Shown here: in pieces, positions 17,482 to 26,101 of the stretch | Layout: each line of letters starts with the position of its first letter | Numbering within the stretch: the stretch's first letter is position 1 | Made by a program: the position numbers and the translations under genes | Notes under the pieces: model-generated | What the model was told of the DNA's origin: nothing | The model's database searches: none | The model's input: only the letters and a program-made list of their open reading frames with translations | Assembly (NCBI RefSeq): GCF_900113415.1 | Contig: NZ_FOPH01000001.1 | Location: forward strand, 248,001 to 312,000 | DNA length: 64,000 bases | Reading direction: 5' to 3' | DNA from: Oribacterium sp. WCC10 | GTDB taxonomy: Bacteria > Bacillota > Clostridia > Lachnospirales > Lachnospiraceae

Positions 17482-17606
17482 CTTGGCAAAATACTGATTA
17501 TATCAGTGTTTTGCCAAGAGCCTCCGGCGCCGGGGCACGGATTTTTAAAGGAAGTTGATGTTTCACATCGAAAATCCGGCCGGGGAAACGCTTTAATCAG
17601 CGTTTC
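17482..17606 (+). repeat. Dispersed three-hairpin repeat, copy 1B (between acpP and rnc)
   Basis: Full copy in the opposite orientation to copies 1A, 1C, 1D and 1E. On the plus strand it reads hairpin 3 (CTTGGCAAAA.../TTTTGCCAAG), linker CTCCGGCGCCGGGG, hairpin 2 (GGATTTTTAAAGG.../CATCGAAAATCC), hairpin 1 (GAAACGCTTTAATCAGCGTTTC). The outer stem GGCAAAA/TTTTGCC replaces GAGGAAA/TTTCCTC of copy 1A with pairing intact. Confidence 0.85.
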
Positions 17607-17621
17607 ATTAGGCATCGCAGG

Positions 17622-17660
17622 AAAACATGAGGGATCTGAAGCTCACCCGAATCATGTTTT
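17622..17660 (-). terminator. Terminator-like hairpin at the acpP stop codon
   Basis: On the minus strand AAAACATGA and TCATGTTTT pair with 9 bp across a 21-base loop. The stem begins at the acpP stop codon itself; the trailing T run is short. Confidence 0.5.
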
Positions 17661-17898
17661 ACTTGTTCTTTACAGCTTCCTGAATGGCTGATACAGCATC
17701 CTGAACTGTGATCATATGCTCTGCAGCATCATCGGGAACTTCGATTCCGAACTCCTCTTCGATGGCCATAACCACCTGAACAACATCCAGCGAGTCCATC
17801 TCAAGATCATCTACAAACTTTGCTGTAAGAGTGATCTTGTCAGCTTCAACATGTGAAACTTCCTTTGTGATGATCTCTTTTAATTTTTCAAATTCCAT
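17659..17898 (-). CDS. acpP: Acyl carrier protein
   Basis: Carries growing acyl chains in fatty acid synthesis through a phosphopantetheine arm. The 79-residue acidic protein has the attachment Ser36 in DLEMDSLDVVQVV. The ATG at 17898 has GGAG 6 bases upstream; the alternative ATG four codons earlier would contain that same site. It lies between plsX and rnc, a very common bacterial order. Confidence 0.96.
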   Translation of the reverse strand: MEFEKLKEIITKEVSHVEADKITLTAKFVDDLEMDSLDVVQVVMAIEEEFGIEVPDDAAEHMITVQDAVSAIQEAVKNK

Positions 17899-17931
17899 AA
17901 TATTCTCCAATCTGTCACCATGATGACTTTA

Positions 17932-18984
17932 TTAAGGGTTTACTGTACTGTTTTCCTTTTCGGCAGTCTCAGCCTCGATGCTTTCGGCAATCTTTGCCAC
18001 CGCATCAGCTTTTACGAAATCGTAACACTGCTGAACCGCGTGTGTGATTTCGCGTCCGTCGGTATTGCCGTGTACCTTTACAACAAGTCCTTTGAGACCG
18101 AGTACAGGCGCTCCGCCGTACTGCTTTGCATCAAACTTCTTGAGTGTGTTCTTAAGAGAGCCCTTGATGAGCGCACCGCCCAGAAGTGAAATCGGGCTGG
18201 ACTTGATGGCACTCTTTATCTCGCCGAGAAGCATCTTTCCGACGCCCTCGTACATCTTGAGAATGCAGTTGCCCACAAATGCATCACAGATGACTACGTC
18301 ACACTCTCCGAAAACAATGTCTCTTGCTTCACATGAGCCTTTGAAGTTGATGTCCTTTACTTCCTTAAGAAGAGGCATGGTTTCCTTGACGAGCTGGTTA
18401 CCCTTTTCTTCCTCGACACCAACATTTACGAGACCTACAACAGGATTTTTGATGCCTACGACTTCTCTCATATAAATGGTGCCCATCTTGGCGTACTGAA
18501 CAAGCCATTCAGGCTTTGAGTCAACATTGGCACCGCTGTCAAGCAGCAGGGTAACTCCTTTTTGAGTCGGGATAAGTGCTCCGAATGGAGGACGTGGTAC
18601 TCCCTTGGCACGGCCGACGATGAGCTGCCCGCCTGCAAGTACGGCTCCGCTGGAACCGGCTGAGATGAAAGCGTCAGCATTGCCTTCTTTTATAAAGTGA
18701 AGGGCCTTGACGATGCTTGAGTCCTTCTTTCGTCTGATTGCGGTGACTGGTGATTCATGAAGAGTGATGACCTCTGCGGCATCCATGACCTCTACACGCT
18801 CAGAAAGCTCGGTCTCGCTGATTCCGCACTCCTTTGCATAGGAAAGCTCCTTCTTTACGGCTTCTTCGGGTCCAAATAAAAAAAGCTTTGTATCGGCTGT
18901 TGACTTGAGAGAATCAAGTGCACCTTTAACGATGGCGGAAGGTGAATTGTCTCCGCCCATACAATCTATAGCTATTCTAACCAT
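17932..18984 (-). CDS. plsX: Phosphate acyltransferase PlsX
   Basis: Makes acyl-phosphate from acyl-ACP and phosphate, the entry to phosphatidic acid synthesis with PlsY. The 350-residue protein begins MVRIAIDCMGGDNSP and contains the family segments HESPVTAIRRKKDSSIV, SAGSSGAVLAGG and LLDSGANVDSKPEWLVQYA. GGAG lies before the ATG. It is probably co-transcribed with acpP 33 bases downstream, from the TTGACG/TAGAAT promoter about 100 bases upstream. Confidence 0.96.
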   Translation of the reverse strand: MVRIAIDCMGGDNSPSAIVKGALDSLKSTADTKLFLFGPEEAVKKELSYAKECGISETELSERVEVMDAAEVITLHESPVTAIRRKKDSSIVKALHFIKEGNADAFISAGSSGAVLAGGQLIVGRAKGVPRPPFGALIPTQKGVTLLLDSGANVDSKPEWLVQYAKMGTIYMREVVGIKNPVVGLVNVGVEEEKGNQLVKETMPLLKEVKDINFKGSCEARDIVFGECDVVICDAFVGNCILKMYEGVGKMLLGEIKSAIKSSPISLLGGALIKGSLKNTLKKFDAKQYGGAPVLGLKGLVVKVHGNTDGREITHAVQQCYDFVKADAVAKIAESIEAETAEKENSTVNP

Positions 18985-19087
18985 CTTGCTCCAATCTGAT
19001 GTATTGTTGCTGCGCCATGTTTGGGATTTTGGCAGTCAACTAATCATGCCGCTTATGGGCATAGTAATGCTTTATACATACTTTGCT

Positions 19088-19116
19088 ATTCTAATATGCA
19101 CGATGTTTTGCGTCAA
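19088..19116 (-). promoter_or_regulatory. Promoter of plsX-acpP
   Basis: On the minus strand TTGACG (19111-19116) and TAGAAT (19088-19093) are 17 bases apart. The leader is about 100 bases. No FapR operator was recognised. Confidence 0.65.
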
Positions 19117-19156
19117 GTAGGGGGATAAAGCATTGCCGGGCACGGAACATACTGAT

Positions 19157-19246
19157 GTGATCGATTTTCTCTGACATAAAGGACGCTTCGATCACGCCTT
19201 GGATTTATACACTAAAACTCCCTTGACCGGGAAGGGCAAGGGAGTT
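19157..19246 (-). terminator. Intrinsic terminator after the EF-G-like gene, with nearby inverted repeat
   Basis: At 19216-19246, AACTCCCTTG and CAAGGGAGTT form a perfect 10-bp stem followed on the minus strand by TTTTAG, ending the fusA-like transcript about 21 bases after its stop. A second perfect 8-bp inverted repeat GTGATCGA/TCGATCAC (19157-19164, 19088+100 to 19195) follows; its role is unknown. Confidence 0.75.
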
Positions 19247-19266
19247 GAAAACTCTTAAATTCAGTT

Positions 19267-21360
19267 TTACTTTTCTGCCTCAGCAGCATTCTCCTCAACG
19301 ATCTGCTTCTGAACGTCACCAGGAGCCTGCTCATATCTTACGAACTCATACTCGTAATCACCGGCACCACCGGTCATTGATCGAAGGTCTGTGCTGTAGC
19401 CGTAGAGACTTGACATAGGAGCTTCAGCCTGAACGACCTGCTTGCCCTGTCCGATAGACTCCATGCCGAGAACTCTTCCGCGACGCTTTGTCATATCGCC
19501 CATGATATCACCTGTGTTTGCGTCAGGAACGGTGATCTTGACGGCTGCGATAGGTTCAAGGATGACAGGCTGGCACTTCATGAAAGCATCCTTGAATGCC
19601 ATATTGGCAGCGGTCTTGAATGCCATATCGGAAGAATCTACAGGATGGTATGAACCATCAAGGAGTGTAGCCTTGATACCAACTACAGGGTAACCTGCAA
19701 GAGGTCCCTTCTCTGTCCCTTCCTGGATACCCTTTTCAACAGCAGGGAAGTAATTCTTGGGAACCGCACCACCGAATACCTTCTCTTCGAAGATGTAAGG
19801 TGTATCAAGATCGCCTGATGGCTCGAACTGCATGATGACATCGCCGAACTGACCGTGTCCGCCGGACTGCTTCTTGTATCTGCCCTGAACCTTGGCAACC
19901 TTCTTGATGGTCTCCTTGTAAGCGAATCTTGGCTTCTCAAGGATAATGTTTACATTGAAACGCTCCTTGATCATGGATGCAACAACCTCAAGCTGCTGAT
20001 CACCTATACCGTAGATAAGTGACTGACGGTTACCGGGATCTGCAACGGTCTTCAGTGTCTTGTCCTCGTCCATCATACGTGCAAGAGCTGTTGAAAGCTT
20101 ATCTTCATCAGTCTTGTTCTCGGCACGATAAGCCTTATATGTGTAAGGCTTTGAAATCTGAGGTCCATGGTAAATGATAGGAGCATTTCTGTCAGCCATG
20201 GTGTCGCCTGTAGCGGTAACAGTAAGCTTTGCCACTGCACCGATATCTCCGGCCTTTAACTCAGTAACCTCTATATTCTCTTTTCCGCGAAGTATGTAGA
20301 TCTTTCCTACCTTTTCAACCTGTTCCTTGTTTACATTGTAAACTTCAGTGTTAGGTGTAAGGGTTCCGGTGCAAACCTTGAGCAGAGAATATTTGCCCAT
20401 GAACGGATCTGCGATGGTCTTCCAGACCTTAGCGGTAAGTGTGGCATCTGAATTGTACTTCGCTGTGAAACGTTCGCCGTTTGAAGCGTCAACGCCGACA
20501 GTCTCGAACTCGTCCGGAGCCGGGAAGTACTTGTCGATAACCTGAAGAAGAACATTGAATCCCTGTATGTTGATGCCGGAACCCATAAGTACAGGAACCA
20601 TCTCACAGGTCTTTACGCTTGCTCTTAATGCAGCCTGAATCTCTTCGACTGTGAACTCTTCACCGCCGAAATACTTCTCCATGAACTCGTCGGAAGTCTC
20701 GGCAACCGCTTCAAGGAGCGCATTTCTTGCGATATTAAGGTTCTTCTCTACATAGTCAGGAATCTCTGCGGCTTCATACTGGTTGAGATTGGTGAACTTA
20801 CGTCCTTCCATCTTAACTACGTTTACGAAACCTACGAATTTTTCATTTTCACGGATTGGAATCTGGAAAGGTGCGACAGATCTGCCGAAGCGCTTCTCAA
20901 GATCGAGTACCAGCTGACGGAATGATGCATGATCATCATCCATGTTGGTTACGAAGAACATACGTGGAATGTGGAACTTCTCACAGATATCCCATGCCTT
21001 GACTGTGCCGGGCTCTACGCCTGCCTTACAGTTCACAACGATGATGGCTGCGTCAGCAACTGAGATAGCCTCCTCTACTTCGCCCACGAAATCGAAGTAA
21101 CCCGGAGTGTCGAGTATATTGATCTTTAAATCTCCGCTCTCACCCTTGTATTCAACCGGGATGGTTGATGTGGAGATAGAAAACTTTCTTTTGATTTCTT
21201 CTTTGTCAAAATCTGAAACTGTGTTGCCCTCTGGGATGCTGCCCATACGGCTTGTTGTGCCGGTTACGTAAGCAAGCGCCTCGGCTACAGTTGTCTTTCC
21301 TGCGCCGCCATGTCCCAAGAGAACAACATTACGTATGTTGCCGGTGTCAAATACCTTCAT
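19267..21360 (-). CDS. Elongation factor G-like GTPase (EF-G2 type)
   Basis: Five-domain translational GTPase of the EF-G paralogue group rather than canonical EF-G. The 697 residues carry P-loop GHGGAGKT near residue 16-23 where canonical EF-G has AHIDAGKT, the DFDKEEIKRKFSIS switch I region, G3 DTPGYFDF, and C-terminal domains IV and V. The G4 motif, usually NKxD, reads TNMD, so guanine recognition may differ. The ATG at 21360 has AGGAGG upstream. It is monocistronic, bounded by its own promoter and terminator. Whether it translocates, recycles ribosomes or does something else cannot be told from sequence. Confidence 0.88.
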   Translation of the reverse strand: MKVFDTGNIRNVVLLGHGGAGKTTVAEALAYVTGTTSRMGSIPEGNTVSDFDKEEIKRKFSISTSTIPVEYKGESGDLKINILDTPGYFDFVGEVEEAISVADAAIIVVNCKAGVEPGTVKAWDICEKFHIPRMFFVTNMDDDHASFRQLVLDLEKRFGRSVAPFQIPIRENEKFVGFVNVVKMEGRKFTNLNQYEAAEIPDYVEKNLNIARNALLEAVAETSDEFMEKYFGGEEFTVEEIQAALRASVKTCEMVPVLMGSGINIQGFNVLLQVIDKYFPAPDEFETVGVDASNGERFTAKYNSDATLTAKVWKTIADPFMGKYSLLKVCTGTLTPNTEVYNVNKEQVEKVGKIYILRGKENIEVTELKAGDIGAVAKLTVTATGDTMADRNAPIIYHGPQISKPYTYKAYRAENKTDEDKLSTALARMMDEDKTLKTVADPGNRQSLIYGIGDQQLEVVASMIKERFNVNIILEKPRFAYKETIKKVAKVQGRYKKQSGGHGQFGDVIMQFEPSGDLDTPYIFEEKVFGGAVPKNYFPAVEKGIQEGTEKGPLAGYPVVGIKATLLDGSYHPVDSSDMAFKTAANMAFKDAFMKCQPVILEPIAAVKITVPDANTGDIMGDMTKRRGRVLGMESIGQGKQVVQAEAPMSSLYGYSTDLRSMTGGAGDYEYEFVRYEQAPGDVQKQIVEENAAEAEK

Positions 21361-21491
21361 AAGTCTTACCTCCTGTCTTCTCAAACGCCTGTCACTTTTA
21401 TATTCGCCTTCGGCAAGTGACCGGGCGCTGCGGTCCGGATTTCACGACTTCCCAAACCGCTGTATGCATACGAAGTATGTAATATGTAAGT

Positions 21492-21520
21492 ATTTTACTA
21501 AAAAAGAGAGGTTAATACAA
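21492..21520 (-). promoter_or_regulatory. Promoter of the EF-G-like gene
   Basis: On the minus strand TTGTAT (21515-21520) and TAAAAT (21492-21497) are 17 bases apart. The leader of about 125 bases contains a CATAC-TTC-GTATG dyad. Confidence 0.55.
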
Positions 21521-21564
21521 GAATTTAGGAAAATATGTATAAAGAATATAAAAACAAAATAAAA

Positions 21565-21591
21565 ATCCTTCGGGCGAAATGCCTGAAGGAT
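21565..21591 (-). terminator. Intrinsic terminator after the 64-residue ORF
   Basis: ATCCTTCAGGC and GCCCGAAGGAT pair with one mismatch and are followed on the minus strand by TTTTTATTTTG. It separates the small gene at 21744 from the EF-G-like gene promoter. The 150 bases between the terminator and the small gene show nothing else recognisable. Confidence 0.85.
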
Positions 21592-21743
21592 GATATGAAA
21601 AATTAAAAACAGATATGAAAAATGTTTATTGGATGCAACGATTTCATGAAAACCGGAATGACAAGCTTTCGATTTTACATTTATGACTATTGGCTTATCT
21701 GCATCATAATAACAGGCACTGAATCATAGACACCCGGACAGGT

Positions 21744-21938
21744 TCATTTCAAAGCATCATCTATCCCTCTGATCCTAATGTCATTGATAATCGCACGTTG
21801 CTCAGCATCAGGCTTATCCTTTAAATAATGCGCAAGACTGGCCATCTTCATTCCTGCAGCAACGGGATCACTATTATTCATCCACACCGAAATGCCACCG
21901 GCTTCAGCAAGCTGTCTCTTTAACTCTTCTTCGTTCAT
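21744..21938 (-). CDS. Small acidic protein of unknown function
   Basis: A 64-residue frame with a good ribosome-binding site (GAGGGA, 5 bases before ATG) and an intrinsic terminator 150 bases behind it. The product is soluble, charged and predicted helical (MNEEELKRQLAEAGG...), with no membrane segment, cysteine pair or recognised domain. It lies 140 bases after the TRAP transporter operon in the same direction and may be a late part of that transcript or a gene of its own. No function is proposed. Confidence 0.55.
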   Translation of the reverse strand: MNEEELKRQLAEAGGISVWMNNSDPVAAGMKMASLAHYLKDKPDAEQRAIINDIRIRGIDDALK

Positions 21939-22077
21939 AATAAATCCCTCAATACTATTTCCTAAGTTACTACATTATCACTCGGCAACAACTCCATCAG
22001 TTATAAGTAGTAGGATTTCAAGGGATAATTCATGACTCAATCATTTCCTGATTTGTATTTAAGGAGTATTATTTCAA

Positions 22078-23370
22078 TCAGTTTAAGCTATATCCCAACA
22101 TTAGCGGAAGCCATGTTGTGAGAGGTTCAAATATTGCTATAGCAACAAGAACAACTATATTACAGGTGATATACGGAAGTGCATGTCTGAATATTTCAAT
22201 AACCGGCATGCCGTTTATCTTGTTACATGCATTCAGACACATTCCTACAGGGGGCGTAACAAGGCCTATAGCAAGTCCGGTTATAATGATTGCCCCAAAC
22301 TGAAGTGTAGAAAAACCATACGCATGCATAACCGGTAAAAGAATCGGTGTAAGAAGCAGTATGGCAGGAGAAACATCGATAAATGTTCCAATCATAAGAA
22401 TCAGCAGAACAAATATGATTGCTACGCAAAATCTCGGAAGATTCAATCCCTCAAAAAATGCTGCAACCATCTGAGGGACTCCCTGCATTGTAAGAACCCA
22501 TGTAAAAATAGTTGTAAATCCAATGATTATCATTATGGAAGAACTCTGTATAAAGCTCTTTTTTAAAGCAGCCCAGATTTTTGCCCATGTTAATTCGTGA
22601 TAAATAAAGAATCCGATAATCAATGAATACAAAACCGCTACACCGGCACTTTCAGAAGCGGTACATACTCCGCCTGATACACAGATGATTATGAACAATG
22701 GCAGAAGAAGTGCCGGAAGACCTTCAAATAAAGCCTGCTTTACTTCCTTGCCTGAAATCTTTGTTTTCTTTGGATGCCAATGATTCTTTTCCGAAAGAAT
22801 ATATACAAGTATAAGCTGTGTGATACCGATGAGGATTCCCGGAATAGCACCCGCCATAAACAAAGCGCCAACCGAACCTCCTGAAATCATCGAATAGACA
22901 ATCATAGGTGTTGATGGAGGAATGATCATTCCCATGGTTGATGATGCAACAGTGATTCCGGCGGCAGTACCGCTGGGATATCCCGCATCTTCCATTGCGG
23001 GAATCTCGATTGATCCAAGAGCAGATGTATCTGCAACAGATGAACCTGAAATTCCTCCAAATATCATGGAAGCTACAACATTCACCTCTCCAAGACCACC
23101 ATTTATAGGATGAACTAAAACGGTACAGAAATTCATAAGTCTGTCTGTGATTCCGCCGACATTCATAAGCTCACCAGCAAGCATAAACAGAGGCATTGCT
23201 ATCATTAGTTCGGAAAAAGTACCATTCCATATTCTCTGAGGTATCATACTTATAAAGTTAGGCGAAAATGTCTCAATATAAGTGATACATGCTGCACCAA
23301 TGGCAAACGCCAGGGGTACTCCTATTATCGCAAATATGATCAACAGTACTAAAAGTATTACCATTGCCAT
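22078..23370 (-). CDS. dctM: TRAP transporter large permease DctM
   Basis: Large membrane subunit of a TRAP transporter, which imports organic acids with a sodium gradient. The 430-residue hydrophobic protein has about 12 membrane helices and family motifs such as PLFMLAGELM, GGISGSSVADTSALGSI, AAGITVASSTMGMIIPPSTPMI and the later GLVTPPVGMCLN. The true start is ATG 23370, because a GAGGAGG site lies upstream and is itself inside the longer GTG-initiated frame. It follows dctQ by 14 bases. Confidence 0.95.
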   Translation of the reverse strand: MAMVILLVLLIIFAIIGVPLAFAIGAACITYIETFSPNFISMIPQRIWNGTFSELMIAMPLFMLAGELMNVGGITDRLMNFCTVLVHPINGGLGEVNVVASMIFGGISGSSVADTSALGSIEIPAMEDAGYPSGTAAGITVASSTMGMIIPPSTPMIVYSMISGGSVGALFMAGAIPGILIGITQLILVYILSEKNHWHPKKTKISGKEVKQALFEGLPALLLPLFIIICVSGGVCTASESAGVAVLYSLIIGFFIYHELTWAKIWAALKKSFIQSSSIMIIIGFTTIFTWVLTMQGVPQMVAAFFEGLNLPRFCVAIIFVLLILMIGTFIDVSPAILLLTPILLPVMHAYGFSTLQFGAIIITGLAIGLVTPPVGMCLNACNKINGMPVIEIFRHALPYITCNIVVLVAIAIFEPLTTWLPLMLGYSLN

Positions 23371-23384
23371 GATCGTATCCCTCC

Positions 23385-23876
23385 TCACGCTGCCTCTGCC
23401 TGATCTTCGGGCAGGAAAACTTCAATCAACTTCACAATGATACAGATCGCACAGATAACTCCGCTTACCGGCATGATTCCGTACATATACTTCATGGGAA
23501 TTTCCATACCCATGCTGATCTGCTTTCCTGCCATAGCTACATAATTGAAGCCCTGAACTGTAAACACAAGATCAACGATGAGCATAATAATGAGATTTAC
23601 AATATTAAGGATCTTTTTTATCCCCGGTTTCAAAGAGTTATAAAGAATGTCAATCATTACATGTTCGCCCTTAATGACATTTATCCCCATTCCCCAGAAA
23701 GTTGTAAATGCAAAAAGCGTTACATTAAACTCTGAAAGTTCTTTCCAGCTCTTGGAAAAGAAATATCTCATTATAACTGCAAAACAAACCGATACAGCAA
23801 GTAAAGCCAGGGCTATCACTCCGATATTAAAATAAACATTAAACAGGCACCGTCCATATTTCCTTAACTGTTTCAC
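23385..23876 (-). CDS. dctQ: TRAP transporter small permease DctQ
   Basis: Small four-helix membrane subunit that pairs with DctM. The 163-residue protein has hydrophobic segments near residues 15-35, 50-65, 85-110 and 130-155, and the family pattern RYFF....W..E...ALFAFTTFWGMGINVIKGEH. It lies between dctP and dctM in the usual P-Q-M order. Confidence 0.92.
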   Translation of the reverse strand: MKQLRKYGRCLFNVYFNIGVIALALLAVSVCFAVIMRYFFSKSWKELSEFNVTLFAFTTFWGMGINVIKGEHVMIDILYNSLKPGIKKILNIVNLIIMLIVDLVFTVQGFNYVAMAGKQISMGMEIPMKYMYGIMPVSGVICAICIIVKLIEVFLPEDQAEAA

Positions 23877-23970
23877 GATATTCTCCTAATCTTCTATTAA
23901 TAGGTTTCCATATAAATAGCGCACATAAGGATAGTGCGCTATTTTAAGATCTTATTCGGTTTTGCAGCTG

Positions 23971-25071
23971 TTACTTTGCATTAGCTACGATTTCAAGCAT
24001 CTGATCCATCTCTTCCTGAGTGCAGATTCCTTCGCTTATCATCTTCTTGTATACAGGCTCGGCAGCTGTCTTGAAAGCCTGAAGCTCATCCTCGGTAGGA
24101 TCATAAACTTCTGCACCTGATGCGATGATTTCCTGCTTTGCAGCTTCGGAATTCTCATCAATAAGCTGGTCGTTATACTCACCCATTTCAGTTGCGCATT
24201 CGCTTATTATGTTTCTATACTCTTCAGGAAGTGAATTCCACCATGAAGCATTTACATAGAATGGATCCGGATGGAACTGGTAGTTAACCGCTGTGAAATA
24301 CTTCTGTACCTCATAGAATTTCATACCGACAACATTTACCCAAGGGTTTTCCTGTCCATCAGCAACACCTGTCTTAAGCCCCATGTAAAGATCGGCATAA
24401 GGAACAGATACTGTTGAAGCACCCATCTCCTGGAAGGTAAGATCAATGGTCTTCATGCCATTGGTACGCATCTTGAGACCTTTAAGATCATCCGGAGTCT
24501 TTATAGGATGATTGTTGTTTGAGAACTGACGGTATCCGCCGGCATCGCAGAGGTTGATAATTACTGTTCCTGTAGATTCCTCGGCTTCAGCGCATACGCT
24601 TTTTGCGAGATCTGACTGTAAAAGTGCTGTAACCTGTGCTCTGTTCTGTGTAAGGAAAGGCGCTGTAAACATAAGAAGTCTCGGTGAAAAATCAAACTGT
24701 CCGCCTCTCATACCCTGAACGGTTCCCTGTACTACCTGCTCAAGCATCTCTTTTTCTGTGCCAAGCTGACCATTTCCGTAAACTGTAACTTTGACATGAC
24801 CGCCTGTCTTCTCTTCAACATCTGAAGCAAACTTTTCCATGGAAACAAATCTTGGATTACCTTCAGGCTGTGCGTGTCCAACGATCATTGTGAAATCACC
24901 GAGATTTTCAACTTCTGCAGCAGCCTTTGTTTCACCGGAAGCCTGAGTTGTTTCGGTAGATGAATTTGCTGCTGCGGTTGATGTCGATGCTGCTCCTGAT
25001 GCGCCGCAGCCGGCAAGCATTGCTATAGACATAGTAGCTGTCAATAAAGTTGCCAGAAATCTTTTTTTCAT
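23971..25071 (-). CDS. dctP: TRAP transporter solute-binding lipoprotein DctP
   Basis: Extracellular solute receptor that delivers an organic acid to DctQM. The 366-residue precursor has a lipoprotein signal with LAGC (lipidated Cys22), a Ser/Thr/Ala linker to about residue 45, and a DctP domain with LKGLKMRTNGMKTIDLTFQEMGA, whose Arg is the usual carboxylate ligand, and VADGQENPW. The ATG at 25071 has GGGAGA upstream. Related GntR-linked TRAP systems often carry uronates or other sugar acids; the substrate here is not known. Confidence 0.94.
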   Translation of the reverse strand: MKKRFLATLLTATMSIAMLAGCGASGAASTSTAAANSSTETTQASGETKAAAEVENLGDFTMIVGHAQPEGNPRFVSMEKFASDVEEKTGGHVKVTVYGNGQLGTEKEMLEQVVQGTVQGMRGGQFDFSPRLLMFTAPFLTQNRAQVTALLQSDLAKSVCAEAEESTGTVIINLCDAGGYRQFSNNNHPIKTPDDLKGLKMRTNGMKTIDLTFQEMGASTVSVPYADLYMGLKTGVADGQENPWVNVVGMKFYEVQKYFTAVNYQFHPDPFYVNASWWNSLPEEYRNIISECATEMGEYNDQLIDENSEAAKQEIIASGAEVYDPTEDELQAFKTAAEPVYKKMISEGICTQEEMDQMLEIVANAK

Positions 25072-25112
25072 TACTTTTCTCCCTTTGTATAAAAAAATCA
25101 AATCTCACATTG

Positions 25113-25124
25113 CTTGTATACAAG
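25113..25124. promoter_or_regulatory. Probable GntR-family operator in front of dctP
   Basis: CTTGTATACAAG is a perfect 12-bp palindrome just downstream of the dctP -10 box. Ten of its bases recur at the regulator gene (25265-25276). FCD-type GntR regulators commonly bind TTGTATACAA-like sites, so repression by roadblock is likely. Confidence 0.75.
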
Positions 25125-25136
25125 TTCTATATTTTG

Positions 25137-25165
25137 ATTCTATTTCATAATTAAATTGTTGTCAA
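25137..25165 (-). promoter_or_regulatory. Promoter of dctPQM
   Basis: On the minus strand a perfect TTGACA (25160-25165) is 17 bases from TAGAAT (25137-25142). Transcription would start near 25130, just ahead of the CTTGTATACAAG operator. Confidence 0.8.
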
Positions 25166-25254
25166 TACATTAGATATTTACAGCATTAAGGCTGAAAATA
25201 TGTGCATTATGCATAAATTGAGTTATATACTACACGGATGATTATACTTTATGA

Positions 25255-25276
25255 TATAATTCTTCTTGTATACATC
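25255..25276 (+). promoter_or_regulatory. Promoter -10 and operator of the GntR regulator gene
   Basis: A perfect TATAAT at 25255-25260 is followed by CTTGTATACATC at 25265-25276, sharing CTTGTATACA with the dctP operator. This suggests the regulator controls its own gene as well as dctPQM. No strong -35 hexamer is seen. Confidence 0.6.
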
Positions 25277-25304
25277 AATGAGCGTTTTAAAGGAAAATTG
25301 TATT

Positions 25305-25997
25305 ATGTCTAAATATAGTTCGGAAGAAATATATAGAATCCTTGAAAATGATTTGGTCACACTAAGGATAAAGCCTGAGGAGATATTAAGTGAAAATGCC
25401 CTCAGTGCACGGTTCGATGTATCCAGAACCATAATACGAAGTGCCCTCCAGCGTCTGGCTCAGGCAGGCTTCCTTGATATAATTCCTCATGTTGGTACTA
25501 AAGTGACATCTATAGATTTGGAGGAAGTGAATCAGTTTATTTATATGCGAATTGCCATCGAGGTTAAAGTCATTAGAGATTTTATAAAGACTATTACTCC
25601 ACCTCAGATTGAAAAGCTGCGTTTTTATCAACAGGCTTTTGAGCGATCAGTCAAAGCTGCGGGAGACCTTTCTCAAAAAAATCCCGAAGAAATGAATGAA
25701 CTTCTTTCCAAAGATTTGGAATTCCACAAGGTATATTTCGAATATATGCATAAAGAAATACTGTGGGATGTAATAAGCCAGCCCAAACCTGGATATTCAA
25801 GATTTATACGACTAGATCTAATGGGTGGAAATAATATCCCCGATGTTTTACAGGAACACTCCGAGCTCATGGATGCAATAGAACGTTCAGATTCTGATGC
25901 TATAGAAGGTATAGTTTCCAGACACTTATATGGCGGAATTCGAAGATTGGGTTCGAGAATATATTCTGATGAATTGAATCGATACATAAAATCATAG
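25305..25997 (+). CDS. GntR/FadR-family transcriptional regulator of the TRAP operon
   Basis: The only plus-strand protein gene in the window. The 230-residue product has an N-terminal winged helix (residues ~5-70, with LSENALSARFDVSRTIIRSALQRLAQAGFLDIIPHVGTKV) and an all-helical FCD effector domain (about 90-220) in which the spaced His residues (EFHKVYF, EHSELMDA, RHLYGG) are typical metal-binding positions. The ATG at 25305 has AAGGA upstream; a TTG at 25266 and ATG at 25278 lie inside or beside the operator and are unlikely. It is divergent from dctPQM and shares an operator with it. Confidence 0.88.
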   Translation: MSKYSSEEIYRILENDLVTLRIKPEEILSENALSARFDVSRTIIRSALQRLAQAGFLDIIPHVGTKVTSIDLEEVNQFIYMRIAIEVKVIRDFIKTITPPQIEKLRFYQQAFERSVKAAGDLSQKNPEEMNELLSKDLEFHKVYFEYMHKEILWDVISQPKPGYSRFIRLDLMGGNNIPDVLQEHSELMDAIERSDSDAIEGIVSRHLYGGIRRLGSRIYSDELNRYIKS

Positions 25998-26023
25998 GGC
26001 ACCAAAAGTATCCTCATAAAATA

Positions 26024-26051
26024 AAACCGGAGACTTTTATGCCTCCGGTTT
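26024..26051. terminator. Bidirectional terminator between the GntR gene and the 112-residue ORF
   Basis: AAACCGGAG and CTCCGGTTT form a perfect stem with T-rich sequence on both sides. The two flanking genes converge here. Confidence 0.8.
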
Positions 26052-26101
26052 GTTTGTGAAGTTGATATTCGATAAAGATAACTTGTGATGATAAAAGCTT
26101 T

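Noticed and set aside
18985-19087. FapR operator in front of plsX
   Set aside because: No match to the expected TTAGTACC-type dyad was found between the promoter and plsX.
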